Positions 6,963 to 14,848 of a stretch of 36,015 nucleotides of DNA are shown piece after piece. Source of the stretch: Deltaproteobacteria bacterium (GTDB lineage: Bacteria > Myxococcota_A > Bradymonadia > REDH01); assembly GCA_007693585.1 (NCBI GenBank), contig REDH01000066.1, positions 1 to 36,015 of the forward strand. The letters run 5' to 3'. The notes under the pieces were generated by a model. It was not told the DNA's origin. It worked only from the letters and a program-made list of their open reading frames with translations, and ran no database searches. Numbering within the stretch: the first letter of the stretch is position 1; the number at the start of each line of letters is the position of its first letter. The position numbers and the translations under genes are program-made.

Positions 6963-8093
6963 ATGACCCAGCGAATCCACATCGCCGGCGGCGGCATCAT
7001 GGGCATGGGCGCCGCCTGGAGGCTCGCTTCCGCCGGACTCGAGGTCGTGGTCCACGACCCCGCCGGGCCCGGCCAGGAGACGTCCCGCGCCTCGGCCGGC
7101 ATGCTCGCCCCCCGTGCCGAGGTCCGCCACGACGAAGAGGACCTCCTCGTCTTCGGCGCGCGCTCCCAGGCGATGTGGCCCGACTGGGTGGCGCGCCTGC
7201 GCGAGGAGACGGGGATCGACTGTGACCTCCGCAGCCCGGGGACCCTCGTCCTCGCCGCCGACGAGGACGAGCGCAGGGGCATCGAGCACCACCTGCGCTG
7301 GCTCGAGCGCATCGACGTGCCCTTCGATGCCCTCGACGGCGACGACATCCGGCGGCTCGAGCCCGACCTCTCCCACCATGTCCTGTCCGGCGCCCTCATC
7401 CACGGCGACGGCCAGGTCGACAACCGCGCCTTCCTGCACGCCCTCCACGTCCGCCTGCAGTCCCTCGGCGTGACCCTCCTCTCCGCGAGCCGCATCACCC
7501 GTGTGGTCGCCGACGGTGGGCGGGTCACCGCCGTCGAGACGGCCGACGGCGAGCGACACGACACCGACGCCGCCCTCATCGCCGCGGGAGCCTGGAGCCG
7601 ACAGGTCCGAATCGACGGGCTCCCTCCCCTGCCCGTTCGCCCCGTCCGCGGCCAGCTCCTCGCCTTCGGCGCGGCCGACCGACACGGCCAGCGGACCACC
7701 CTCCGCCATGCCATCCACACCCCGAACGTCTACCTCGCCCAGAAGGGGGACGGCACCATCCTCGCCGGCGCCACCATGGAGGAGCGCGGCTTCGAGCGCG
7801 AGACGAACACCGGGGCCCTCTACCTCCACCTGCGCGAGACCCGCCGCCTGATCCCCCAGGTCGACGAGCTCCCCCTCGAGGAGATCCGCATCGGCTTCCG
7901 CCCCACCACCCGCGACAATCGACCCCTCCTCGGCGAGACCCCCGTCCGGGGCGCCTGGTGCCTCACGGGCCACTTCCGCAACGGCATCCAGCAGGCCCCC
8001 GCGTCCGTCGACGCCGTCGTCGACCTCATCCTCGGCCGCACCCCTCCCGCGGACACACTCCCCTTCTGTCCCTCGCGATTCCTGAACCGCTGA
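6963..8093 (+). CDS. thiO: FAD-dependent glycine/D-amino-acid oxidase (ThiO-like)
   Basis: A 376-residue protein of the DAO family. The N-terminal dinucleotide motif GGGIMGMG follows the first beta strand and binds FAD. The SRASAGMLAP segment is typical of glycine oxidase ThiO. The C-terminal GFRPTTRDNRPLLG and TGHFRNGIQQAP segments match the conserved substrate/FAD-closing motifs of the family. ThiO oxidises glycine to iminoacetate for the thiazole ring of thiamine in aerobes. No other thi gene is nearby, so a general amine or sarcosine oxidase role cannot be excluded. The ATG has GGAG at a good distance. It appears to be monocistronic, with a gap of 236 bp to the next gene. Confidence 0.85.
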   Translation: MTQRIHIAGGGIMGMGAAWRLASAGLEVVVHDPAGPGQETSRASAGMLAPRAEVRHDEEDLLVFGARSQAMWPDWVARLREETGIDCDLRSPGTLVLAADEDERRGIEHHLRWLERIDVPFDALDGDDIRRLEPDLSHHVLSGALIHGDGQVDNRAFLHALHVRLQSLGVTLLSASRITRVVADGGRVTAVETADGERHDTDAALIAAGAWSRQVRIDGLPPLPVRPVRGQLLAFGAADRHGQRTTLRHAIHTPNVYLAQKGDGTILAGATMEERGFERETNTGALYLHLRETRRLIPQVDELPLEEIRIGFRPTTRDNRPLLGETPVRGAWCLTGHFRNGIQQAPASVDAVVDLILGRTPPADTLPFCPSRFLNR

Positions 8094-8241
8094 CCGCCTC
8101 CCCCACCGGTCCATCACACCCGTAAACGACCGCCCGGGCGGGCCATATGGCGCGCCAGATGTCCACCCCCCCCGCTCGGCCCAACCGCCGACGGTGCATC
8201 CATCGGACCGGACGCGCGGCCACGGCTCAGGCGTGCTCACA

Positions 8242-8258
8242 TGGCACGAGTGTTGAAT
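8242..8258 (+). promoter_or_regulatory. Sigma-54-like -24/-12 element
   Basis: TGGCACGAGTGTTGAAT matches the consensus TGGCACG-N4-TTGCW except that the -12 GC reads GA. The GG dinucleotide and 10-bp spacing are right. It lies 72 bp before the ATG of the diiron protein, inside a locally less GC-rich patch. The -12 mismatch makes it uncertain. The rest of the 8094-8329 gap holds only short palindromes (CCGCCCGGGCGG, GCCATATGGC). Confidence 0.35.
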
Positions 8259-8329
8259 CGTCGGTGGTCACTGCAACGGGCCCTTGCCCGTTCCTTCCCC
8301 ACGAATGTCCCCCAGCCCGGATCCTCGTC

Positions 8330-9511
8330 ATGCAGAACCACACCGCCGACAGCAGCGCCACCCTGGCGAGCCAGCCTGTCCAGATCGCGCCCAACACCTG
8401 GTGGGTCGGCAAGCGCCAGCCCGGCCAGATCTTCTACGCCAACCCCTACCTGCGCACCTTCCCCGAACGCGGAGGCAGCGACCCGAAGCCGGCGTTCCAC
8501 CTGCTGATCGACCCCGGCTCCAACAACGACTTCGCCGTGGTCCGCGCCAAGTCCGAGCGTGTCATCGGCAGCATCGACAAGGTCGGCGGCATCTTCATCA
8601 ACCACCAGGACCCGGACGTCGGCTCCGCCGTCGGACTCATGATGGGCCGCTACACCCCCCGCGCCCACGTGCTCTGCTCCGAGGACACCTGGCGCCTCGT
8701 GCAGTACTACAACATCCCGCGCGAGCGCTTCGTCCAGATGGAGCGCTTTCCCAACGGCATGTACTTCCCCAACGGCGAGGAGATCCTCCCCGTGCCGAGC
8801 CCCTTCTGCCACTTCGTCGGCGCGGTGATGCTCTACGACCCCCAGACGAAGGTCCTCTTCTCCGGGGACCTCTTCGGCGCCCTCACGGACAAGGAGGCCG
8901 AAGGACTGTTCGCCGACGAGAGCGATTGGGCAGGCATGCGCGCCTTCCACCAGATCTACATGCCCTCCAACCAGGCCCTGCGCTACGCCGTTCGCATGAT
9001 CCGCGAGAAGTGCCCGGACCTCGAAATGATCGCCCCGCAGCACGGGCGCGTCCTCCGCGGGGAGTGGGTGCAGGAGTTCATGCGCCGCATCGAGGCGCTG
9101 CCGGTCGGCCTCGACATCCTCGACGACCGCCAGGCCACCGATGACGAGCTCCGCGCGTGGACCACGGTCATGAACCGCGTCCTCGCCATGGCCGAGCCGT
9201 GGGTGCCCGATGCCCCCACCCTCCTCGCCGCGGACCCCGACCTGCGCGACCACCTGGAACGACACGCCGAGGGCCTGCGCGTCACCAGCATGGGCCGCGT
9301 CTGCATCGAGCGGGCCATCCGTCTGCTCTGCGACCGCCTGCCCGCCGAGGCCGCCGACCCGATCCGCTACGAGGCCGTCACCGCTGCCGGAGAGCTGGAC
9401 CTGCCGACCCCGAACATCGAACTCGACGAGGGCGACGCCCCGACCCCGGACGACAGCCCGCGCAAGACCCGAACCACCGGGCAGTTCGCGTTCGCCCGCA
9501 TCGGCGAGTGA
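8330..9511 (+). CDS. Metallo-beta-lactamase-fold diiron protein (flavodiiron/ODP-type), no flavodoxin domain
   Basis: A 393-residue protein with the diiron site of flavodiiron proteins. It has H92-x-D94-x-D96 (NHQDPD), His161 (PFCHFVGA), Asp180 (SGDLFG) 18 residues later, and His238 (PQHG). The H-x18-D spacing equals that of flavodiiron proteins, and the second carboxylate is Asp instead of Glu. Family members reduce O2 or NO, or act as oxygen-binding sensors (ODP). The usual C-terminal flavodoxin is replaced by ~120 residues of helical sequence followed by an acidic, Pro-rich tail, so it would need an external reductant or act as a sensor. The open frame reaches back to 8147, but that part is not protein-like; ATG 8330 is preferred. 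It converges with the App1-like gene, whose end is 12 bp away. Confidence 0.8.
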   Translation: MQNHTADSSATLASQPVQIAPNTWWVGKRQPGQIFYANPYLRTFPERGGSDPKPAFHLLIDPGSNNDFAVVRAKSERVIGSIDKVGGIFINHQDPDVGSAVGLMMGRYTPRAHVLCSEDTWRLVQYYNIPRERFVQMERFPNGMYFPNGEEILPVPSPFCHFVGAVMLYDPQTKVLFSGDLFGALTDKEAEGLFADESDWAGMRAFHQIYMPSNQALRYAVRMIREKCPDLEMIAPQHGRVLRGEWVQEFMRRIEALPVGLDILDDRQATDDELRAWTTVMNRVLAMAEPWVPDAPTLLAADPDLRDHLERHAEGLRVTSMGRVCIERAIRLLCDRLPAEAADPIRYEAVTAAGELDLPTPNIELDEGDAPTPDDSPRKTRTTGQFAFARIGE

Positions 9512-9523
9512 ACCAGGCGAACC

Positions 9524-10651
9524 CTACTCGAGGAACTGCAGCACCTTCTCCCGCAGGCGCGGCGGCTTGAACCGGCCGCTCCCCACCAGCGCCAGATAGT
9601 CCACGTCCTCGATCCACGGGGGCGTCGGCCGCTCGCGCACGTGCACCAGCTCGAGGGCCTCGCGGCTCGCTTCGAGGAATGCCGACGGCGGGCGCCCCAG
9701 GGTCTGCCCCGCCGCGTCCAGCTCGGCCTCCACCCGGGCGAAGAGCACCGGGCTCAGGAATCCGCGGCGCATCAGGTCCTGCACGCTGTTGGCGATGCGC
9801 GTCGGGGTGTACCCCTCGTCCTTGAGCGCCTCCAGCACGTGCAGCAGCGACCGCCCCGGGAGCTGCCCGTCGCCGAAGAGCACCAGGGACGCCTGGAAGT
9901 AGTTGAAGACCGGCACCACGCGGGCCCCGTAATCCAGAAAACGGCGAACCGGCGAGCGCCGGTCCAGGTGGATGATGATGCGGCGCACGCTGCCCTGGGC
10001 GGGACGCAGGGTGTCCTGCAGGGTGAGAATGCGGTCGATGTCCCGCGTGTAGACCCGGCACGCGACGAGGATGTCGAGCAGCCGGTCCGCGCCGATGCGG
10101 CCGGCGATCAGATCCCCGTACAGCGAGTAGATGTAGGCGTCGTGCTCGGCGTCGTCGCCGAAGAGCACCTCCTCCACGCGGTCGGCGTGGATGCGCGAGC
10201 GCAGGAGCGCCTCGAGCTTGTAGCCGACCTGCCCGCGCACGGCCCGAATCCGGAGCTTGAGCAGATTCTCGAGGTTGGGCTTGAGGATGAACTCCACGGG
10301 CTCGATGCCGTCCAGGCGCAACCGCTCGGTGAGCACCTTGCGCATCTGCCGCGGCGAGCCGCTGATGAAGGTCACGCGACGGGGCGCGAGCACCGTGTCG
10401 GGGTGGAGCAGCTCGCGCAGCAGGGTGCGCGCACCGGGAACGACCTGCTTCTCGTCGGCGCGCTGGCGGAAGGTGCGCACCAGATCACGGAACGTGTCGA
10501 ACTCCGTGCGCAGGTAGGTCTTGTCGAGATCCCAGCGGTAGTGGTGCAGGTGGCCACTCAGGCTCCGCGGCGCCGCGAGGGACCCGGGGGCGGATTCGGA
10601 GGCGGACTCGGAGGCGGGCGGCGCCTCCGCGGGCTCGATCGGCGAGGTCAT
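9524..10651 (-). CDS. HAD-superfamily protein, App1-like (phosphatidate phosphatase family)
   Basis: A 375-residue protein; the first ~30 residues are Ser/Ala/Pro-rich linker. The HAD nucleophile motif appears as WDLDKTYL (DxDxT). It is followed by FISGSPRQM, then a FILKP...VRGQVGYK segment with the conserved Lys, and LFGDDAEHDAYIY carrying the metal-binding acids. This order resembles the catalytic domain of App1/DUF2183 phosphatidate phosphatases, which dephosphorylate phosphatidic acid to diacylglycerol. The C-terminal ~150 residues are helical and unassigned. Its start overlaps the stop of the PlsX-like gene by 4 bp (ATGA), so the two are translationally coupled. Neighbouring a PlsX-like gene strengthens a lipid-phosphate role. 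The exact substrate is unknown. Confidence 0.75.
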   Translation of the reverse strand: MTSPIEPAEAPPASESASESAPGSLAAPRSLSGHLHHYRWDLDKTYLRTEFDTFRDLVRTFRQRADEKQVVPGARTLLRELLHPDTVLAPRRVTFISGSPRQMRKVLTERLRLDGIEPVEFILKPNLENLLKLRIRAVRGQVGYKLEALLRSRIHADRVEEVLFGDDAEHDAYIYSLYGDLIAGRIGADRLLDILVACRVYTRDIDRILTLQDTLRPAQGSVRRIIIHLDRRSPVRRFLDYGARVVPVFNYFQASLVLFGDGQLPGRSLLHVLEALKDEGYTPTRIANSVQDLMRRGFLSPVLFARVEAELDAAGQTLGRPPSAFLEASREALELVHVRERPTPPWIEDVDYLALVGSGRFKPPRLREKVLQFLE

Positions 10652-11658
10652 CGTGGGGTGTCCCGGGTGGCGTCGTCGAGGGCGCGCTGCACGTCGAGGC
10701 GGTCGATCTTGGCGGCCAGGCGGGCGGCGTTCACGAACGCGCGGCGACGCGCGCCGGACTGCAGGGTGATGACGGGGCGGGCGAGACCGAGGAGGGGCGC
10801 GCCGCCGTAGTTCTGCCAGTCGGTGAGCTCGCGCAGGGCCTCGATGCCGCCCCCGAGCATGGAGACGCCCATGCGCCAGCGAAAGCGCTTGCCGGCCCGC
10901 GCCAGGAGCTGCTCGGCGGTGGCGGCGAAGCCCTCGATCGTGCGGATGAGCAGCTCGCCGCTGTAGCCGTCGGAGACGACCACGTCGGCGTCGCCGAGCA
11001 GAATGCGGCTGCCGTCGGTGAGACCGGCGAAGGTGAACCGCTCTCCGGCGGCCTCGGCGAGCAGCGCGGCCGCCTCGGCGAGGCGAGGGGGGATGGCGTC
11101 CTCCTGTGAGGTGTTGGCGAGGAGGGCGACGCGGGGGGTCTCGTTCTCGGAGATCAGCCGGGCGTACACGGCGCCGAGAATGGCGTGCTCGAGGAGCACG
11201 GGGGCGGTGCTGTCGAGCTGGGCGCCGACGTCGAGGAGGAGGGCGAACGGGTCGTCGCGTTCACCGCGCAGCCGCACGGTGGGGTAGACGGCGGCGAGGG
11301 CGGGGCGGGTGACCCCGGGGAGGAGGGGCAGGATGTCACGGGCGTCCTGCAGCACGCGGTAGCGCGCCGCCGCGGTGACGACGGTGGAGCAAGGCAGGGC
11401 CGCGGCGTGCTCGAGGGTGGTGCGCAGGCCCCCGCCGTGCTCGGCGTCCTCGGCGTGAATGACGCGGAGCAGCTCCGCGTCGTGGGGGATCTCCTGAAGC
11501 GCCCGGGTGATCCGGGGCTCGTCGCCGACGACGCACAGGGGCGTGTCGAGATTGAGGCTGGCGAGGGCGGCTCCCTCGAGGGCCTCGTGTCCGGCGTCGA
11601 GGCCGTGGGTGACGTCGACGAGGATGGTGGTGCGGGTGTGCTCGGCGGCGCTGCGCAT
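10648..11658 (-). CDS. PlsX-like protein lacking canonical active-site motifs
   Basis: A 336-residue homologue of phosphate acyltransferase PlsX, which makes acyl-phosphate from acyl-ACP for phospholipid synthesis. Retained family segments are LLDVGAQLD, the NETPRVALL strand, VVVSDGYSGELLIRTIEG and NYGGAPLLGL. The N-terminal DAMGGDHAP motif is replaced by a DVTHGLDAGHEA stretch, and the SAGNTGA loop is replaced by TAAARYRVL. PlsX chemistry is therefore doubtful. It may bind acyl groups or phosphate, or act on another substrate. The gene begins 6 bp after the Clp stop codon and overlaps the next gene by 4 bp. It is likely a second copy beside a housekeeping plsX elsewhere; this is inference. 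Confidence 0.75.
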   Translation of the reverse strand: MRSAAEHTRTTILVDVTHGLDAGHEALEGAALASLNLDTPLCVVGDEPRITRALQEIPHDAELLRVIHAEDAEHGGGLRTTLEHAAALPCSTVVTAAARYRVLQDARDILPLLPGVTRPALAAVYPTVRLRGERDDPFALLLDVGAQLDSTAPVLLEHAILGAVYARLISENETPRVALLANTSQEDAIPPRLAEAAALLAEAAGERFTFAGLTDGSRILLGDADVVVSDGYSGELLIRTIEGFAATAEQLLARAGKRFRWRMGVSMLGGGIEALRELTDWQNYGGAPLLGLARPVITLQSGARRRAFVNAARLAAKIDRLDVQRALDDATRDTPR

Positions 11659-11664
11659 GGGTGC

Positions 11665-14619
11665 TCAGAGCTTGCGCGTGACGCGGGCGCGGCCGCTGGG
11701 GAGGGCGGGAACGACCGGAGGATCGCCGGTGGCGCTCGGCGGCCGGCCCCGGACGGCGGGGGTGGCGGTGCTGTCGGGGGCGGCGTCCGAGGCGGCGTCC
11801 GAGGCGGCGTCCGAGGCGGCGTCCGAGGCATCTTCGTCGCCGTGGAGGAGCCGCCGGGTGACGGGCTCGATGACCAGCTCGCGGAAGAGGGTCTCGAGGT
11901 GTTCGGTGGCGCCGTCTTCGGCAGCGCGGACGCGGAGGGTCTCGAGGATCTCCTCGTCGACGTCCAGGGGCACATCGAACTCGGCGCGAAGGCTCTGGCG
12001 CAGGTTCTCGAGCTGTTCGTCGATCCAGGCCTCGGCGTACCCCGAGCGGGCCTCGGCGGAGGTGAAGTCGACGAGGGTGACGCCAGCGCGCTCGAGGCGC
12101 TCGGCGAGGAGCTGATCCGCGCGGGGCAGGCGACTGCGCAGGGGGGGCGGCTCGCTGGTGCCGAAGCCGATGGACTGGGTGCGGGTGCTCTCGACGTCGA
12201 GGGTCAGGATGAAGGTCGCGTGCCGGGCGTCCGCGCGCAGCCCCCGGGTGTCGGCGAGCTCGCCGTCGCCGAGGAGGCGCAGGATGCGATCCTGCACGCG
12301 GGGGTGGGCGAGCTGGAAGCTCTGGAGGAGCACGACCGCGGCGGGGCGGCGGCGCAGCGGGGTGACGAGGGCGTCCTCGTCCTGGTAGCCAACGTATCCG
12401 GGGGCGGCACCGATGAGCCGGCTGAGGCTGTGGGCCTCCTGGTAGTCGCTCATGTCGAGGGAGATGACGGCGCGTTCGTCGCCGTGGAGCTCGCGAGCAA
12501 GGCCGCGGGCGAGGCGGGTCTTTCCGGAGCCGGCGGGCCCGATGAAGGCCATGGTGCAGGGCACGCCGGCGCCGTCGGCGCTGCGCAGCCGGCCCTGCAC
12601 GAGGGCGGTGGTGACCTCCGCGACGACCGCGTCGCGCCCGAGGGCGTGGTCGCGCAGGCGGCGGCGCAGGTCGGCCCACCAGCCGGGGCTGGAGGAGCGG
12701 AGGACCCGGTCGAGGGGAATGCCGGTCTTGCGGGCGACCTCGCGGGCCACGTCCTCGCGGTCGGCGGTGGGGCGGCGGGCGGGGGTGTTCCCTGCGGAGG
12801 AGGTGTCCCCTGCGGAGGGGGGGGAGTCCTCGGGCGCGGAGGGGTGGGCGGCGGCGTGTGCGGAGGCCACCGAGATGACCGCGTCCATGAGGACCTTCTT
12901 GGCCTTGTCGGGCAGGGCGGCCTCGGGCATGAAGCGGACGGAGAGGTCGATGGCGGCGTCGACGGCGTCGGGGGCGACGGTGACGCCGTAGGCCTCACCA
13001 TAGGTCGGCCCGAGTCCACCGAGGATCTCGGCGGTGAGGTCCCGCGACATCTCGGGGATGACGATGCGCTCGAACCGCCGCTGCAGCGCAGGATCCTGCT
13101 CGATCCACCGGTGGTACTCGGCCTCGGTGGTGGCGGCGACGACAGCGATGCGCCCGGAGGCGAGGGCGCTCTTGAAGTGGTTCGGCACCTCCGCGGGCTG
13201 GCCGGCCCCCAGACGGGGTGCGAACACGGCGTGGGCCTCGTCCATGAACAGGATGACGTCCTTCTCCGCCTCGTCGAGGATGGCGCGAATGCGGGCCTCG
13301 AGCTCACCGCGGTAGGAGGTGCCCCCGACAAGCCCGGCACCGTTGATCTCGATCACGCGCATGTTGCGCAGCCGCTCGGGCACCGTACCGGCAACGATGC
13401 GGCGGGCGAGGGCGACCGCGAGCGCGGTCTTGCCCACACCGGCCTCCCCGGTGAGGAGCGGATTGCGCTGCTCGGGGCGCAGGAGCACGTTGATGACCCG
13501 CTGCAGTTCCTCCTCCCGTCCACGGATGTCGGGCAGGCTACCCGCCCGCACCTCGGCGGTCAGGTCGCGGCCGAGCTGATCGAGCACCGGGCTGCCCTGC
13601 AGCGGAGCCTCGTCCGTGAACCCCGACCCCATCCCCGCGCCAGGCTCGTCGCGCTCCACCGCGTGGATCCGCGGCTCCCCGAGCTCCGAACGAAGCGGGA
13701 CGACGATCCCCAGGGTCTGCGCCAGGTCGAGGCTCGATCCGCCGTCGTCCAGAAACGCCTCCAGCAGCTCCGCCTCGCCGATGGTGTCCCCACCCCGCTC
13801 GAGCTTCTCCGACGCACCCACGATCATCCGCACCAGCCGCGGGGTCAGCGTGCGACGGCCCAGCGTGAACGCGGGCTGCGCCGGCTCGCGCCGGCCCACG
13901 ATGCGCATGAACTCGTCGTGCAGCCGCGTCGGCGTCACCGACGCCCGCAACGCCGCCCGGTACAGCGCACCCCCCTCCATCCGCGACAGCGACGCCATCA
14001 CGTGCGGCGTCCCCAGGAACGGCATCCCGGACTGCGACGCCAAACGCATCCCGTCCTGCAGAATCTCCCACATCGCCGTCGAGAACGCACCGCTGCGCAA
14101 CGAACCGTCCAGCTCGAACAGCCGCTCGTCCCCCGGCTGCGCGAGCTGCTTCAGCGCCCAGCGCACCGACGCCGAGTCCTGAAGCTCCGCACGCCAACGC
14201 ACCACGCGCACCAGATCCGCCTCCGACAGCCGCGTGCGCCCCGCCTCACGCGCCCACGCCATCGCGTCGTCCAGAATCCCGATCAGACCGAGCGAGAACT
14301 GGTCCAGATGAAGACCCGCCTCCCCCTCCCCACGCCGATCCACTCGACGCGCCAGCGCCTCAAGCTGCTCCACCAGCCCCGTCGCGTCGTCCCGGCCCCG
14401 CGCCACACGCGCGATCGAACGGCGCAGAGACGGATCCCCGCGCCGCAGCAACACGATGATCAGATCGATCGGCAGCATCATCGAGCGCTCCACCGTGCGC
14501 AGCCAGCCCACGCACGCCTCCAGCGCCTCCAGAGCCTCCGGATCGAAAAGGGAACGGTTCACCGCGCCGTCCTCCTGGAACAGCGACCTCGGCGCCTGCC
14601 CGTCCGTATCCGCGTCCAT
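11665..14619 (-). CDS. Clp-family AAA+ unfoldase with degenerate second ATPase domain
   Basis: 984 residues. Residues ~24-305 contain four helical repeats resembling half-units of Clp_N, i.e. two tandem Clp_N-like domains. D1 is canonical: Walker A GEAGVGKT at ~390, pore loop SYRG, Walker B ILFMDEAH (~456-463). D2 has Walker A GPAGSGKT (~694-701) and the GYVGYQDE pore loop, but Walker B reads VVLLQSFQLAH where DEIEKAH is expected. Both catalytic acids (~766-767) are lost, sensor-1 Asn is not evident, and the FRNRLD arginine-finger segment is altered. An IGF tripeptide (~817-819) sits where ClpA has its ClpP-docking loop. There is no ClpB-type coiled-coil middle domain. The C-terminal tail has an Ala/Ser/Asp repeat. 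ATG 14619 is preceded by GAGG. It is first in a three-gene operon. Codon use switches inside the gene (see findings). It should unfold or remodel proteins, possibly for ClpP. Confidence 0.9.
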   Translation of the reverse strand: MDADTDGQAPRSLFQEDGAVNRSLFDPEALEALEACVGWLRTVERSMMLPIDLIIVLLRRGDPSLRRSIARVARGRDDATGLVEQLEALARRVDRRGEGEAGLHLDQFSLGLIGILDDAMAWAREAGRTRLSEADLVRVVRWRAELQDSASVRWALKQLAQPGDERLFELDGSLRSGAFSTAMWEILQDGMRLASQSGMPFLGTPHVMASLSRMEGGALYRAALRASVTPTRLHDEFMRIVGRREPAQPAFTLGRRTLTPRLVRMIVGASEKLERGGDTIGEAELLEAFLDDGGSSLDLAQTLGIVVPLRSELGEPRIHAVERDEPGAGMGSGFTDEAPLQGSPVLDQLGRDLTAEVRAGSLPDIRGREEELQRVINVLLRPEQRNPLLTGEAGVGKTALAVALARRIVAGTVPERLRNMRVIEINGAGLVGGTSYRGELEARIRAILDEAEKDVILFMDEAHAVFAPRLGAGQPAEVPNHFKSALASGRIAVVAATTEAEYHRWIEQDPALQRRFERIVIPEMSRDLTAEILGGLGPTYGEAYGVTVAPDAVDAAIDLSVRFMPEAALPDKAKKVLMDAVISVASAHAAAHPSAPEDSPPSAGDTSSAGNTPARRPTADREDVAREVARKTGIPLDRVLRSSSPGWWADLRRRLRDHALGRDAVVAEVTTALVQGRLRSADGAGVPCTMAFIGPAGSGKTRLARGLARELHGDERAVISLDMSDYQEAHSLSRLIGAAPGYVGYQDEDALVTPLRRRPAAVVLLQSFQLAHPRVQDRILRLLGDGELADTRGLRADARHATFILTLDVESTRTQSIGFGTSEPPPLRSRLPRADQLLAERLERAGVTLVDFTSAEARSGYAEAWIDEQLENLRQSLRAEFDVPLDVDEEILETLRVRAAEDGATEHLETLFRELVIEPVTRRLLHGDEDASDAASDAASDAASDAAPDSTATPAVRGRPPSATGDPPVVPALPSGRARVTRKL
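11779..11826. repeat. 12-bp tandem repeat in the Clp C-terminal coding region
   Basis: Four perfect copies of GGCGGCGTCCGA (+ strand) encode the Ser-Asp-Ala-Ala repeats of the Clp tail on the minus strand. In-frame length variation between strains would be expected. Confidence 0.9.
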
Positions 14620-14723
14620 CCGCCTGCCTCGTGCTCGCCAACTCCCCCGGGACCTGCGCCCGGGACACACGCCCCCGCCACCCGCACCGGGTGGCCCGAC
14701 GCGCGCGACCGGTGGCCATGGCC

Positions 14724-14752
14724 TCAGGCTAGCCCCGACCGCAGCCGGTTGC
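14724..14752 (-). promoter_or_regulatory. Candidate promoter of the Clp/PlsX-like/App1-like operon
   Basis: On the minus strand TTGCAA (14752-14747), 17-bp spacer, TAGCCT (14729-14724), about 105 bp before the Clp start. The hexamers closely match those before the FGE-domain lipoprotein (TTGCCA, 17 bp, TAGCTT). Confidence 0.5.
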
Positions 14753-14766
14753 AAGCCGCCTGCGCC

Positions 14767-14795
14767 TTGCCGCCGACGCACCCCGTCGCTAACCC
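14767..14795 (+). promoter_or_regulatory. Candidate promoter of the UbiB-like operon
   Basis: TTGCCG (14767-14772), 17-bp spacer, TAACCC (14790-14795), 53 bp before the ATG at 14849. It lies back-to-back with the Clp promoter candidate, so one regulator could affect both operons. Confidence 0.4.
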
Positions 14796-14848
14796 CATGG
14801 ATCTCTCCCGTGGGGAATCCCCCCCGCTCCCCGCTCCCCAAACACCCG

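Noticed and set aside
8136-8156. Short palindromes CCGCCCGGGCGG, GCCATATGGC, GGCGCGCC
   Set aside because: Such short GC palindromes are expected by chance here and have no loop for a terminator.
10648-11658. Housekeeping plsX
   Set aside because: The DAMGGDHAP and SAGNTGA active-site motifs are missing and no fab genes adjoin, so the symbol plsX was not assigned.
11665-14619. Type VI secretion ClpV or disaggregase ClpB
   Set aside because: No T6SS genes nearby, no coiled-coil middle domain, and an IGF loop points to the ClpA/ClpC side.
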